Shown here piece after piece: positions 7,291 to 16,458 of a DNA stretch of 62,878 nt. The position numbers and the translations under genes were made by a program. This DNA comes from Corallococcus sicarius (GTDB taxonomy: Bacteria; Myxococcota; Myxococcia; Myxococcales; Myxococcaceae): the NCBI RefSeq assembly GCF_003611735.1, contig NZ_RAWG01000014.1, positions 1-62,878 of the forward strand, read 5' to 3'. Numbering within the stretch: the stretch's first letter is position 1; each line of letters begins with the position of its first letter. The notes under the pieces were generated by a model. The model had not been told where the DNA came from. It saw nothing but the letters and a program-made list of their open reading frames with translations, and searched no databases.

Positions 7291-9618
7291 ATGACCGGCC
7301 CGCGCGCTCCCTCCCGTCCGCCTGTTCCGCCGCGCTGGCGGCGTGCACGACTCCGGCGCCTCGGGGTCTGCCTCGGACTGGTGCTGCCCGGCGTCGCGGC
7401 GGCGCAATCCGAGTCGCCCGACGTCCCCGTGACCGTCGGCTCGCAGGCCCCCGATGCAGACAGCGCAGCCCCTGCCGCGCCTGCGACAGGAGCACCTGAT
7501 GGCGGTGCATCGGATGCCCCGGACGGCGCGTCGCTCGCGGGCGCGGCTCAAGCCTCCGACACGGGAGCAGAAGCCCCGACCGGGGAGCCCGGGCCTCCCC
7601 GCGAGACCCAGACGGTCGTCACCGCGACGCGCCTGCCGCGCCCGCTTCGCGACGTGCCCGCCACCACGGTGGTGATTCCCCGCGAGGAGATGGAGCGCAG
7701 CCCCACGCTCACGCAGGACGCGCTCGTGCGCACGCTGCCCTCCGCGTCCACGTTCCGCCGCACGCCCTCGCTCGTCGCGGACCCCACCGCTCAGGGGCTC
7801 AACCTGCGCGGGCTCGCGCCTTCGGGGGTGGCCCGGGGGCTGGTGCTGCTGGACGGCCTGCCGGTGAACGACCCCTATGGCGGCTGGGTGTTCTGGCGCG
7901 CCCTGCCCCGCCTGGGCCTGGACCGCATCGAGGTCGTCCCCACCGGCGGCTCCGCGCTCTACGGCAGCGCCGCGCTGGGCGGCGTCGTGCAGCTCATCTC
8001 CCAGCCCATTGGCCCCGTCATCGACGCCGACGTGTCGGTGGGCAACCTGGGCACCGGCTTCGTCGCCGCGCGCATCGCGGACCGCTGGAAGCGCGTGGGT
8101 GTGTCGCTGGAAGCCGAAGGCCTCACCAGCAACGGCTACCGCATCGTCCCCGAGGGCCAGCGCGGCACCATCGACGGTGACACCCCGTCGAAGCACGTCA
8201 CCGCGCAGGCCCGCGTGGAGGTGAAGGCCACCGACGCCCTCTTCCTCTCCACCCGCGCGGGCTACTTCCGCGAGACGCAGAACGGCGGCACCCGCTACAC
8301 CGCCGCCAGCGTGGACCTCACGTGGTTTACCGGAAGCGCCCGCCTGCGCACGGAGGACACCGGGACCTTCGAGCTGGGCCTCTACGGCCGCACGCAGCAC
8401 TTCGCCCAGGACCGCGCCCGCGTCACCCCGGACCGGAACTTCGAGGTCCGCTCCGCGCTCCAGGACGTTCCCGCCAACGACCAGGGCGGCTCGCTCGTGT
8501 GGACCGGCCCGGAGCTGACGCTGGGCGGCAGGCACGTGCTCGCCGCGGGCGTGGACGCGCGCCGGTCCGCCGGCTCCGCGGAGGAGCTGCTCTTCCCCTC
8601 CACCGTCACGCCCACCTCGCTCTACTCGCGCGCCACCCGGGGCACGCAGCTGTCCGGCGGCGTCTTCGTGCAGGACCTCTACACCGTGTCGCCCGCGCTG
8701 GAGCTGGCCGGCACGCTGCGCTGGGACGCGTGGCGCAACCTGGACGGTTCCCTGCTGGAGAGCCGCGCGAACGGCACCGCCACCGCCACCGACTTCGCGC
8801 CCCGCACCGCCGGGCAGCTCAGCCCGCGCCTCGCCGCGCGCCTGCGCCCGGTGGACGGGCTCACCCTGCGCGCCTCCGTGTACCGCGCCTTCCGCGCCCC
8901 CACCCTCAACGAGCTGTACCGCCCCTTCCAGGTGGGCACCGTCCTCACCGCCGCCAACCCGGACCTGGGCGCCGAGCGCCTCTGGGGCACCGAGGCCGGC
9001 GTGGAGGCCGTGGGCCCACGCGGGCTCACCGGCCGCGTCACCGGTTTCTGGAACGTGCTCGACGCGCCCATCACCAACGTCACCCTGGCCACGCCCCTGC
9101 CCGACGGCACCACCCGCCAGCGCCAGAACCTGGGCCAGGCGCGCGTGCGCGGCGTGGAGCTGGGCACGGACTGGCGCCCGGCCCGACAGTGGACGCTGCT
9201 CGCCGCCTACACCTTCGTGGACCCCGTCGTCACCGAAGCGCCCGGACAGCCCGACCTCGTGGGTCGCCAGCTTCCCCAGGACCCCCGGCATCGGGGCTCA
9301 CTCAGCGTCACCTTCGACGAGCCGTCGCTCCTCACCGCCACCGCGCAGCTCCGCGTCGTGGGCCCGCAGTACGAGGACGACCTCAACACGCGCGGCATGG
9401 GCGGCGCCGCCATCGTGGACCTGTTCGTGAGCCGCCACCTCTTCTGGAAGGTGGCCGCCTTCGCCGCGGTGGAGAACCTGTTCGACCGCGCCTGGCTCGC
9501 GGGCCGCGCGGGTGTGGACACGCTCGCCCCGCCCTTCCAGGCGCGCGTGGGGCTGCGCCTGCGCGACGGGCTCAACGAACGGTTCTCAGAGGCGGAACGG
9601 GGCGTACCGGTCCATTGA
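7291..9618 (+). CDS. TonB-dependent outer-membrane receptor
   Basis: A 775-residue outer-membrane receptor. A basic N-terminus and hydrophobic core end in VAAAQ, a likely signal-peptidase I site at about residue 34. An acidic Ala/Asp/Gly-rich linker follows, then the plug domain starting TVVTATRLPRPLRDVPATT and including GLVLLDGLPVNDPYGG and IEVVPTGGSALYGSAALGGVV. The rest is a beta barrel with alternating aromatic strands, FRAPTLNELYRPFQVG and a C-terminal NLFDRAW segment. Such proteins import siderophores, cobalamin or sugars; the substrate is not clear, and I see no cobalamin riboswitch upstream. The start ATG 7291 follows GCGGCGGGG. Its last 47 bp overlap the 3' end of the convergent helicase gene. 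No tonB, exbB or periplasmic binding gene is adjacent. Confidence 0.88.
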   Translation: MTGPRAPSRPPVPPRWRRARLRRLGVCLGLVLPGVAAAQSESPDVPVTVGSQAPDADSAAPAAPATGAPDGGASDAPDGASLAGAAQASDTGAEAPTGEPGPPRETQTVVTATRLPRPLRDVPATTVVIPREEMERSPTLTQDALVRTLPSASTFRRTPSLVADPTAQGLNLRGLAPSGVARGLVLLDGLPVNDPYGGWVFWRALPRLGLDRIEVVPTGGSALYGSAALGGVVQLISQPIGPVIDADVSVGNLGTGFVAARIADRWKRVGVSLEAEGLTSNGYRIVPEGQRGTIDGDTPSKHVTAQARVEVKATDALFLSTRAGYFRETQNGGTRYTAASVDLTWFTGSARLRTEDTGTFELGLYGRTQHFAQDRARVTPDRNFEVRSALQDVPANDQGGSLVWTGPELTLGGRHVLAAGVDARRSAGSAEELLFPSTVTPTSLYSRATRGTQLSGGVFVQDLYTVSPALELAGTLRWDAWRNLDGSLLESRANGTATATDFAPRTAGQLSPRLAARLRPVDGLTLRASVYRAFRAPTLNELYRPFQVGTVLTAANPDLGAERLWGTEAGVEAVGPRGLTGRVTGFWNVLDAPITNVTLATPLPDGTTRQRQNLGQARVRGVELGTDWRPARQWTLLAAYTFVDPVVTEAPGQPDLVGRQLPQDPRHRGSLSVTFDEPSLLTATAQLRVVGPQYEDDLNTRGMGGAAIVDLFVSRHLFWKVAAFAAVENLFDRAWLAGRAGVDTLAPPFQARVGLRLRDGLNERFSEAERGVPVH

Positions 9619-11569
9619 ACCAGCGGCTCAGCTCCGTCGTGTCCTCCATCCGCTTCGCGGGCGGCAGGCTGGAGAGGAACACGCGCCCGTAGCCCTTGGT
9701 CACGATGCGGCGGTCCAGCATCGCCACGATGCCCCGGTCCGCCTGCGTCCGGATGAGCCGCCCGAAGCCCTGGCGCAGGGCCAGCGCCGCCTGCGGCAGC
9801 TGGTACTGATCAAACGGCTCCTCCCCGCGCGCTTCAATCTGCCGGATGCGCGCGGCCACCAGCGGGTCCCCCGGTGACGCGAAGGGGAGCCGGTCGATGA
9901 TGACCAGGCTCAGCGCGTCCCCGGGCACGTCCACGCCCTCCCAGAAGCTGTGCGCGGCGAAGAGCACGCTGGGCGTCTGGCGGAAGGACTCCAGGAGCTG
10001 CGCCTTGGGCCGCTCGCCCTGGAGCAGCGCCTGGTAGGGCAGCCGCGTGGCGGTGAGTTCGTACGCGCGCACCATGTTGCGCAGGGACGTGAAGAGCACG
10101 AAGGCGCGCCCGCCCGTCACCTCGCACAGCTTGATGATCTCCTCCGCCGCCGCCTCGATGAAGCCCGGGGCGCTGGGGTCCGGCAGGTGCGTGGGCAGGT
10201 ACAGCGCGGACTGGCGCGGGAAGTCGAACGGGCTGGGCACCGCGAGCGTGCGCACGCGCGTCACCGGCTGGCCCTCGTCGTCGTACATGCCCATGCGCTT
10301 GGCGAAGAAGTCGAAGCGGCTGTCCGCCGCGAGCGTCGCGGAGGTGAACACCACCGTGTCCAGGGCGCCGTAGAGCCTGTCGCGCAGCTCCTTCGCCACG
10401 TCGATGGGGTTCGCGCGCAGGAAGAGGCCCTTGCCGCGCGCCTCCGCCCAGTAGACGTGTTCGGACGACTCCGCCTTCTCCAGGAAGGTGAGCTGCTCCA
10501 CCATCTCCTCGGCGCGGCGGTGGATGGCGGCCAGCTCCGCCTCGCGCTCGCTGCCGGAGAAGGACGCGAGCGCGGACAGTCCTTCGCGCACCTGCTCCAG
10601 CGCGCCGGACAGCTTGCCCATCGTCTCCGGGCGCAGCGCCACGGTGGACTCCTGGCTGGACAGCCCCAGCGCGCGGGGGGCCTGGACGAACAGCGCGTCC
10701 GAGTGCGCGCGCACCCGCTGGGCCAGCGCGGACAGCGTCGGGTGCCGTTCATCCTTCGCCGGCAGGGCCGCCACCGCGTCGCGCGCCAGCTCCTCCAGCC
10801 GGTAGTTGGAGACGCTGTAGCCGAAGTGGCTGCTGGCCACGTCCTCCAGCGCGTGCGCCTCGTCGAAGACGACGGCGTCGTAGAAGGGCAGCACCCCTTC
10901 GCTTCTCTTGCCGGAGCTGCGCAGCGCCAGGTCCGCGAAGAACAGGTGGTGGTTCACCACCAGCAGGCTCGCGGTCTCCGCGCGCTTGCGCATCTTCGTG
11001 ACGAAGCACGTCTCATACTGCGCGCAGCGCGAGCCCAGGCACGTCTCCGACGTGGTGGACAGCCGCGACCACGCGGCGAAGGACTCCGGCAGGTCCAGCT
11101 CCGCCCGGTCCCCCGTCTCCGTCTGCGTCACCCACCGCTTGAGCAGCGGCCACTGCTTCGCTTCGTCCTTGGAGATGAACTGCGGATCCTTCTCGAAGGA
11201 CTCGTAGCGGTGCAGGCAGAGGTAGTTGCCCCGCCCCTTGAGGTAGGCCGCCTCGAACTGGAGCCCCAGCTTCTCGCTGAGCAGCGGCAGGTCCTTGAAG
11301 AACACCTGGTCCTGCAGCGTCTTCGTGGCGGTGGACACCACCACCTTGAGGCCGGACAGGAGCGCTGGCACCAGGTAGGCGAGCGTCTTGCCCGTGCCCG
11401 TGCCGGCCTCCGCCAGCAGGTAGCTGCCTTCGGAGAAGGCCCGCTCCACGGCGCGCGCCATCTGGAGCTGCTCCGGACGGTGCTCGTACGAGGGCAGCGC
11501 CTGCTCCAGCGCCCCACCAGGACCCAGCAGGCTGTCGACAGAGGGAGGACGGGGCGCGGGCGCGGACAT
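9572..11569 (-). CDS. DinG/XPD-type ATP-dependent DNA helicase
   Basis: A 665-residue superfamily 2 helicase. Motifs in order: Q-like RPEQLQMARAVE, Walker A AGTGTGKT (residues 55-62), STATKTLQDQ, four cysteines in the iron-sulphur region (YLCLHRY, then ETCLGSRCAQYETC), DEAH box VVFDEAHAL, and motif VI QGFGRLIRTQADRG. This is the DinG/YoaA arrangement: a 5'-3' Fe-S helicase that unwinds R-loops and damaged DNA. The start is ATG 11569 (MSAPAPRPPSVD); the frame continues upstream but looks non-coding. Its 3' end runs 47 bp into the oppositely oriented receptor gene. Confidence 0.9.
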   Translation of the reverse strand: MSAPAPRPPSVDSLLGPGGALEQALPSYEHRPEQLQMARAVERAFSEGSYLLAEAGTGTGKTLAYLVPALLSGLKVVVSTATKTLQDQVFFKDLPLLSEKLGLQFEAAYLKGRGNYLCLHRYESFEKDPQFISKDEAKQWPLLKRWVTQTETGDRAELDLPESFAAWSRLSTTSETCLGSRCAQYETCFVTKMRKRAETASLLVVNHHLFFADLALRSSGKRSEGVLPFYDAVVFDEAHALEDVASSHFGYSVSNYRLEELARDAVAALPAKDERHPTLSALAQRVRAHSDALFVQAPRALGLSSQESTVALRPETMGKLSGALEQVREGLSALASFSGSEREAELAAIHRRAEEMVEQLTFLEKAESSEHVYWAEARGKGLFLRANPIDVAKELRDRLYGALDTVVFTSATLAADSRFDFFAKRMGMYDDEGQPVTRVRTLAVPSPFDFPRQSALYLPTHLPDPSAPGFIEAAAEEIIKLCEVTGGRAFVLFTSLRNMVRAYELTATRLPYQALLQGERPKAQLLESFRQTPSVLFAAHSFWEGVDVPGDALSLVIIDRLPFASPGDPLVAARIRQIEARGEEPFDQYQLPQAALALRQGFGRLIRTQADRGIVAMLDRRIVTKGYGRVFLSSLPPAKRMEDTTELSRWFNGPVRPVPPLRTVR

Positions 11570-11701
11570 GCGTCGTTTCGGGGCAGGAGGACAGAAGACC
11601 GGCCCCCCAGGATAACAGCGCCCGGCGCTGTACGCGCGTTCCTGTCCACCCCTTCTCACGCCTGCCCGGGAAGTGGGCCGGCCAGCGCTTCCCCGCCCCG
11701 C

Positions 11702-12475
11702 CTAGAAGGAGCCGCGCAGCATCTGGAAGAGCACCAGGACCAGCACCAGCGCGACGACCAGCACCGCCCCCATCACCGTGTTCTTCACCTTGCGGGCAAG
11801 CTCCGGCGAGGGGCCGTCGGACGTCAGCGGCACCACGGAGGTCACCCGACGCACCACCTCGTCCCGCCCCCGCAGCGCCTTGGCGTCGCCCGGCGTCCGG
11901 GCCAGTCGCAGGCGGTACAGGCGGCCCGCCATGGCCAGCTCTCCCCGCCCCACCGCCAGCGTGAGCAGCCGGTCATGCGCCTCGTCGTCGTCCCAGGTCT
12001 GGAGGAGCGCGCGCCACTCGGTGGCCAGCACCCCGGAGGGCAGGTGCTCATCCGGGAGGAAGTTCGCGTAGACGAGCCCGCACTGCGCGCACGCCCCTTC
12101 GTCCTCCCGCATGGGCGCCACGCACTTGGGACAGTGGCCCGGCGGGGCCTGGAACGGATCCCCGTCCAGGGCGGAGGCCGCCGCGGAGGGCGCGTCGGAG
12201 CGCACCACGCGCAGGGCGGTGGTGCTGACCCGGGAGGGCACGGGCGGCGGGGACGCGAAGGACTCCGGAGCGGGCACCGCCATCGCGACGCCCTCGCTCC
12301 CACCCCGCCCGCCGCCCCCTTCGCGGGGCATGTCTTGAGACGCGGACGCGGCTGCGGACGGAGCCGCGAGGGTCCGCGCGCCACACGCCCGACACGTCAC
12401 GGACAGCACACCGTCCTCGACGCGGAAGGCCTCCACCGGGACCAGCCGCTCGCAGGCCTCGCACTGGTACTTCAT
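11702..12475 (-). CDS. Zinc-ribbon, C-terminally membrane-anchored protein
   Basis: A 257-residue protein not assigned to a named family. Two cysteine knuckle pairs are visible: residues 5-35 (YQCEACER ... TCRACGAR) and about 115-135 (HCPKCVAPM ... ACAQCGLVY), both zinc-ribbon-like. Between them is a low-complexity Gly/Ser/Ala region. After the second ribbon comes a helical segment (TEWRALLQTWDDDEAHDRLL) and then a single C-terminal membrane helix (MGAVLVVALVLVLVLFQML), suggesting a tail-anchored cytoplasmic protein. The ATG at 12475 overlaps the stop of the site-2-type protease gene (ATGA), so the two are probably translationally coupled. It might regulate or present substrates to the protease. 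Confidence 0.72.
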   Translation of the reverse strand: MKYQCEACERLVPVEAFRVEDGVLSVTCRACGARTLAAPSAAASASQDMPREGGGGRGGSEGVAMAVPAPESFASPPPVPSRVSTTALRVVRSDAPSAAASALDGDPFQAPPGHCPKCVAPMREDEGACAQCGLVYANFLPDEHLPSGVLATEWRALLQTWDDDEAHDRLLTLAVGRGELAMAGRLYRLRLARTPGDAKALRGRDEVVRRVTSVVPLTSDGPSPELARKVKNTVMGAVLVVALVLVLVLFQMLRGSF

Positions 12476-13476
12476 GACAGCACCTCCCGCAGGGGGATGG
12501 GCATCGCGCAGCCGATGAGCGCCAGCAGGCACAGCGCGCAGATGAGCTTGCGCGCGGGGCTCAGGGGCTCCGTGGGCTCCACCACCTCCGGGTGACCGAA
12601 GCCCACGACCTTGCTGGCCACCAGCAGCCACAGGCCCCACGACACGGTGACGAACACCGTGAGGAAGAGCAGCACCCATGCCACGCCCTTGCCCACCGTG
12701 CGGGCGCGAGGGCCCCAGACCGCGAACGTCAGGTGGCCACCGTCCAACTGCCCCACCGGCAGCAGGTTGAGCAGCGTCACCAGCAGGCCGAACCACGCGG
12801 CGATCACCACCGGGTGTACCACCACGTCCTTGCCCTCCGGCAGGGGCCCCAGGGCCAGCCACGTCAGCGCCTTCATGATGAGGTTGTCGCCGAACAGCGT
12901 CTGCCGCTGGGTGATGACGGGCTCCAGGGCGGGCGGCGCGTTCGTCAGCTTCTCCATCACCCAATGCAGCAGGTCCTGTCCCAGCGCCCACAGTGACTGG
13001 TCACCCGGGAACGGCGAAGCCACCACGGGCGAGTCCACCACCGTGGAGTGCAGCAGGCCCCAGTAGAGCAGCGGCAGCGCCACCACCAGACCCGCCAGCG
13101 GCCCCGCCGCGCCAATGTCCACCAGCGCGTTGCGCGTGGGGATGCGCCCGCGCAGGCGGATGACCGCGCCCAGCGTGCCCAGGCTCCCGGGCACCGGCAG
13201 GGGGATGAAATACGGCAGCGAGGTATCCACCCGGTGCCACCGCGCCAGCACGTAGTGCCCCATCTCGTGCGAGCCCAGGATGCCCAGCAGCGACACGCTG
13301 AAGGCCAGCGCCTGCGTCCGGTCCTCGGGGGACAGCCCCCCCTGGCTGAAGGGGAACGACTGACCGAAGAGCAGCAGGTACGCCAGGAACGTCGTCCCCA
13401 GGGTCACCACGAACAGCAGCAGGTGCAGCCAGACGCGCGAGGGCGGGGCGGGACGTGGAACGGAAACCGGGTGCAT
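12472..13476 (-). CDS. Site-2-type intramembrane metalloprotease (M50 family)
   Basis: A 334-residue polytopic membrane protein with the zinc-binding HExxH motif in GSHEMGHYVLA inside a membrane helix and the second metal-ligand region NLLPVGQLDGGH (family motif NxxPxxxLDGG). Further features are PYFIPLPVPGSLGTLGAVI, typical of the plant/bacterial EGY-like branch of M50, and a short two-helix C-terminus. Such proteases cut within membrane segments of anti-sigma factors or other regulators. The ATG at 13476 (MHPVSVPRPAP) is preferred over the extended frame to 13548. It is divergent from a lipoprotein gene and coupled to the zinc-ribbon gene; no sigma/anti-sigma pair is next to it. Confidence 0.85.
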   Translation of the reverse strand: MHPVSVPRPAPPSRVWLHLLLFVVTLGTTFLAYLLLFGQSFPFSQGGLSPEDRTQALAFSVSLLGILGSHEMGHYVLARWHRVDTSLPYFIPLPVPGSLGTLGAVIRLRGRIPTRNALVDIGAAGPLAGLVVALPLLYWGLLHSTVVDSPVVASPFPGDQSLWALGQDLLHWVMEKLTNAPPALEPVITQRQTLFGDNLIMKALTWLALGPLPEGKDVVVHPVVIAAWFGLLVTLLNLLPVGQLDGGHLTFAVWGPRARTVGKGVAWVLLFLTVFVTVSWGLWLLVASKVVGFGHPEVVEPTEPLSPARKLICALCLLALIGCAMPIPLREVLS

Positions 13477-13573
13477 GCGCGAAGATGCCTCTCGTCCGCC
13501 AAAGGGGCGACCTGTCCCCGGTCGCCGCGCGGATGAAGTGTAGAACACAACTCTGATTCACCGACCCGGGTCC

Positions 13574-13601
13574 TTGACTTGAAGTTGACTTCTGGTACGA
13601 A
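13574..13601 (+). promoter_or_regulatory. Candidate sigma-70 promoter for the 115-residue lipoprotein
   Basis: TTGACT (13574-13579), a 16-nt spacer and TACGAA (13596-13601) preceded by TGG, an extended -10 arrangement. A second TTGACT lies at 13585. The -10 match is modest. It would leave a leader of about 80 nt. Confidence 0.35.
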
Positions 13602-13689
13602 CCGCGCCGCTTGAGGTTCCATCAAACGGCGGGACGGCTGTTCAGTCGCCCCTCCACCATTCAAGCCACCATCTGTTGGGGAGAAAACC

Positions 13690-14037
13690 ATGAAGAAGCT
13701 CATCCTGTCCGCCGTTGCCGCCGCCTCCCTCGTGGGCTGCACCAGCGTTGAGTCCGCCGTCGTCTCCGGTTCCGAGATCGCCGCCAACGGCGAGGCCGTG
13801 GCCGTCATCCAGGGTAGCTCGCTGGGCCTGACCGCGATCTTCCACATCATCGACATCGTCCAGAGCGACCTGGACACCGTGGTCAACAAGCTCCTCATCT
13901 CCGAGGCGAAGGCCATGGGCGCCTCCAAGGTCGACCTGAAGTCGGCGAACACCACGCCCCGTCACGGCATCTTCGCCCTGCTCGGCACCATCATCGGCGT
14001 GACCAGCTCCTCCGCGACCGGCGTGGCGGTGAAGTAG
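13690..14037 (+). CDS. Small lipoprotein, function unknown
   Basis: A 115-residue protein starting MKKLILSAVAAASLVGC, a clear lipobox with cysteine at residue 17. The mature part has a hydrophobic central helix (GLTAIFHIIDIVQ), the segment LLISEAKAMGASKVDL, and a glycine/serine-rich C-terminus (LLGTIIGVTSSSATG). GGGGAGA (13679-13685) precedes the ATG. A good terminator follows at once, so the gene is transcribed alone. I do not recognise the family; the 'EAKAMGASKVD' part resembles small heavy-metal-binding or TRL-like lipoproteins, but only weakly. Confidence 0.8.
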   Translation: MKKLILSAVAAASLVGCTSVESAVVSGSEIAANGEAVAVIQGSSLGLTAIFHIIDIVQSDLDTVVNKLLISEAKAMGASKVDLKSANTTPRHGIFALLGTIIGVTSSSATGVAVK

Positions 14038-14066
14038 TTCCGCCTGCCTCCTCACCGAGGCAGCCC

Positions 14067-14098
14067 AAGGCCCCCCTGGCGACAGTGGGGCCTTTTTC
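14067..14098 (+). terminator. Rho-independent terminator
   Basis: Stem AAGGCCCC (14067-14074) and GGGGCCTT (14087-14094) with a 12-nt loop, followed by a T-rich tract (CCTTTTTCTTTT). It ends transcription of the small lipoprotein gene. Confidence 0.85.
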
Positions 14099-14114
14099 TT
14101 TTGGAAAGCCCCTC

Positions 14115-14936
14115 ATGCGCGCCCTCCTCCTGCTGTCCCTGCTGAGTGTCCTCGCGTGCCGTTCGTCCTCCTCCGGAAGCGGGGATGGCGCGGAGTTGAT
14201 GGCGCAGGTGCGCGAGCGGCTGGCCGCGCGCGACGCGAAGCTGCTGAACTACCAGTTGGAGGGCACCCAGAAGGAGGGCGACAGCCTGTCCGCGGGCTTC
14301 ACGTTCGCGTACCGGGCGCCCCAGAAGATGCGCGGCAGCGTGTCCCAGCCCACGGCGCGCACCGTGTCCTGGGACGGCAAGCACCTGTACGAGCAGGTGG
14401 ACGGGGACAAGCAGTTCACGACGTTCAAGTCCGAGGTCTCCCCGGAGAAGCTGTCGGCCTTCCTCACCGAAATCTTCACGCCCTTCGTGCCGGACGGCTT
14501 CCGCGCGCCGCTGCTCTTGCGCAGCACGAAGGCGAAGCGGGTGGCCAACCACCCCCAGGCGAAGGAGGCCGTGGAGCTGTCCATGGCGCTGGAGGGCGAG
14601 GCGGGCGCGGGCACGGAGGTGACGTACGTGCTGCGCTGGCCCACCCTGGACTTCCTGGCCCGGCGCACGCGCGCGGCGGACGGCACGCAGGCGGAGGTGC
14701 GCATGGAGGAGGAGCACTGCGACACGGCGCTGGGGCTGTGCGTGCCCAAGAAGCTCACGCGCCAGGTGGCCGGCGTGAAGCAGGGGGAGACGGTGCTGAC
14801 GCGCGTGGACCTGAAGACGCCGCTGCCCAACGACGCCTTCACCCCCACCGCGCCGGAGGGTTACAGCGTGCAGACCCGGACACTCGTGGACAGCGCAACG
14901 CAGGAGAGTGGACCGAAGCCTCCCACGGGCGGTTGA
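14115..14936 (+). CDS. LolA/LppX-fold-like lipoprotein
   Basis: A 273-residue lipoprotein with signal MRALLLLSLLSVLAC (lipobox LAC, cysteine at residue 15). The mature part begins with a helical AELMAQVRERLAARDAKLLNY segment followed by successive beta strands (GFTFAYRAPQKMRG, TVSWDGKHLYEQV), reminiscent of the LolA/LppX 'half-barrel' fold that carries hydrophobic ligands; this is inference from pattern only. The start ATG 14115 has GGAAAG (14103-14108) upstream, and the frame upstream runs through the preceding terminator. It is followed 47 bp later by an HAD phosphatase in the same direction. Confidence 0.75.
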   Translation: MRALLLLSLLSVLACRSSSSGSGDGAELMAQVRERLAARDAKLLNYQLEGTQKEGDSLSAGFTFAYRAPQKMRGSVSQPTARTVSWDGKHLYEQVDGDKQFTTFKSEVSPEKLSAFLTEIFTPFVPDGFRAPLLLRSTKAKRVANHPQAKEAVELSMALEGEAGAGTEVTYVLRWPTLDFLARRTRAADGTQAEVRMEEEHCDTALGLCVPKKLTRQVAGVKQGETVLTRVDLKTPLPNDAFTPTAPEGYSVQTRTLVDSATQESGPKPPTGG

Positions 14937-14983
14937 CCCGCCCGCCCGGCATCGCCACCTTGGGACGGCGGAGGGTGCTGCGC

Positions 14984-15697
14984 ATGGTCGACAACGTCAT
15001 CTTCGACGTGGACGGAACGCTGATTGATTCGGTGGACGAGCACGCCGAGGCGTGGCGCAGGGCGTTCATCGAGTTCGGCCGGGACATCCCCTTCGCCCAC
15101 GTGCGCAGCCAGATTGGCAAGGGCGCGGATCAGCTCCTGCCCGTCTTCTTCAACGACGAGGAGCTGGAGCGCTTCGGCAAGGACCTGGAGGAGTACCGCT
15201 CCGCGCTGTTCAAGCGCGAGTTCCTGCCCAAGGTGCGCCCCTTCCCGCGCGTGAAGGAGCTCTTCCAGCAGCTGCGCAAGAGCAACCGCAAGCTGGCGCT
15301 GGCCTCCAGCGCGAAGGACGACGAGCTCAAGCGCTACGTGGAGCTGTGCGGCATCGACGGCCTGTTCGAGGCGAAGACGACCAAGGACGAGGTCGACAAG
15401 AGCAAGCCGCACCCGGACATCTTCGAGGCGGCCCTGACGAAGCTGGGCAAGCCGGACCCCGCCACGGTGGTGGTGGTGGGTGACACGCCCTACGACGCGC
15501 TCGCGGCTGGCAAGCTGCGCCTGGCCACGGTGGGCGTGCTGTGCGGTGGCTTCCGCCCGGACGACCTGCGCACGGCCGGCTGCCGCACCCTGGTGAAGGA
15601 CCCCGCGGAGCTCTTGCGCCGCCTGGAGCAGGACCCCGAGGCCTGGCCGTGGGACGCGGCGTCGCGGGACAGCTCCAAGGACGAGGAGTCGCGCTGA
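14984..15697 (+). CDS. HAD-superfamily hydrolase (phosphoglycolate phosphatase-like)
   Basis: A 237-residue phosphatase with all four HAD motifs: motif I DVDGTLIDS near the N-terminus with its nucleophile and acid aspartates, motif II LASSAKDDE, motif III lysine in SKPHPDIFEAALTKL, and motif IV VVVVGDTPYDALAA. A helical cap between motifs I and II places it in subclass I, with phosphoglycolate phosphatase or beta-phosphoglucomutase types. The substrate is unknown. The ATG at 14984 follows a GGAGGG ribosome-binding site; the longer open frame upstream overlaps the lipoprotein gene and is not coding. Confidence 0.88.
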   Translation: MVDNVIFDVDGTLIDSVDEHAEAWRRAFIEFGRDIPFAHVRSQIGKGADQLLPVFFNDEELERFGKDLEEYRSALFKREFLPKVRPFPRVKELFQQLRKSNRKLALASSAKDDELKRYVELCGIDGLFEAKTTKDEVDKSKPHPDIFEAALTKLGKPDPATVVVVGDTPYDALAAGKLRLATVGVLCGGFRPDDLRTAGCRTLVKDPAELLRRLEQDPEAWPWDAASRDSSKDEESR

Positions 15698-15708
15698 GCG
15701 AACCTCCG

Positions 15709-15731
15709 CCGGGCGCAGGCGATGCGCCCGG
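15709..15731. terminator. Bidirectional terminator hairpin
   Basis: Perfect 9-bp inverted repeat CCGGGCGCA / TGCGCCCGG with a 5-nt loop, placed between the convergent HAD and histone-like genes. There is no T-run, which is common in this high-GC group. Confidence 0.6.
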
Positions 15732-15772
15732 TGCGTCCGGCGGCTCCCGGGCCACCGGCAAGCCCCCGAAAC

Positions 15773-16207
15773 CTACTTGCGCGTGCCGCGCTTCGCCGTG
15801 CTCTTGCGGGCGCTGCTCTTGCGGGCCGGGCTCTTGCGCGCCGTGGAGCGCTTGCCGGCGGTCCCGGTGCGCGTGGCCTTGCGGCCCGTGGTGGCGCGCT
15901 TCGCCTGCGTGGGTGCGGCCTTGCGGCGGCTGGAGGTGGAGGTCTTCTTCGCGGTCGCGGCGCGGCGCTTGCCGCCGACCTTCCCCGCCTTGCGCGCGTT
16001 CTTGCGGGCCGCGGGTCGCTGCCGGGCCGCCTTCGCCTTGCTGCCGGAGCCGCCCTTCATCCCGCCGCCGGTGAGCTTGTTGACGGTGGCCCACGCGCGG
16101 GCTTCAGCGGTCTTCTCGCGGGTGCCCTTGTCCTCGTAGCCCTGCTCGATGTGCTCGGCCATGCGCTTCTGCTTTTCGGTGTATTGCGCCTTGCTTCCCC
16201 GTGCCAT
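15773..16207 (-). CDS. Plasmid-stabilization-type protein with histone H1-like basic tail
   Basis: A 144-residue very basic protein. Residues 1-50 (YTEKQKRMAEHIEQGYEDKG, then EARAWATVNKLTGGG) match a small domain often labelled 'plasmid stabilization protein' in Proteobacteria. From about 52 to the end it is Lys/Arg/Ala/Ser/Thr-rich, with repeats of the types ARKS and STAKR, like the C-terminal tail of histone H1 and bacterial HC1/AlgP proteins. I infer a nucleic-acid-binding or chromatin-compacting role. A strong AGGAGGG site stands 6 nt before the ATG. It is convergent with the HAD gene and divergent from the lipid kinase. Confidence 0.78.
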   Translation of the reverse strand: MARGSKAQYTEKQKRMAEHIEQGYEDKGTREKTAEARAWATVNKLTGGGMKGGSGSKAKAARQRPAARKNARKAGKVGGKRRAATAKKTSTSSRRKAAPTQAKRATTGRKATRTGTAGKRSTARKSPARKSSARKSTAKRGTRK

Positions 16208-16458
16208 GCGTCACCCTCCTGGAAAAGGCTGCGGCGAGGCCCTGGAGCCAGCGCTGCCTTGAAGGTGAGCACGCCTGCCCGCCCGGGGAACCCGCCGGCC
16301 CCCTTCCCCTGTCCAGTACGGGAAGGCCCGAACCGGCGCAGGTGGGGAATGGACATCACCCCTGTCCTTTTCTCCGGGGTACGGCTGGCTTCACGGCGGG
16401 GCGGTGCGCATCTTGGGAAGCCGGTCACGTCAAGCAGAGGTGGCACCTGGAACCCGCA

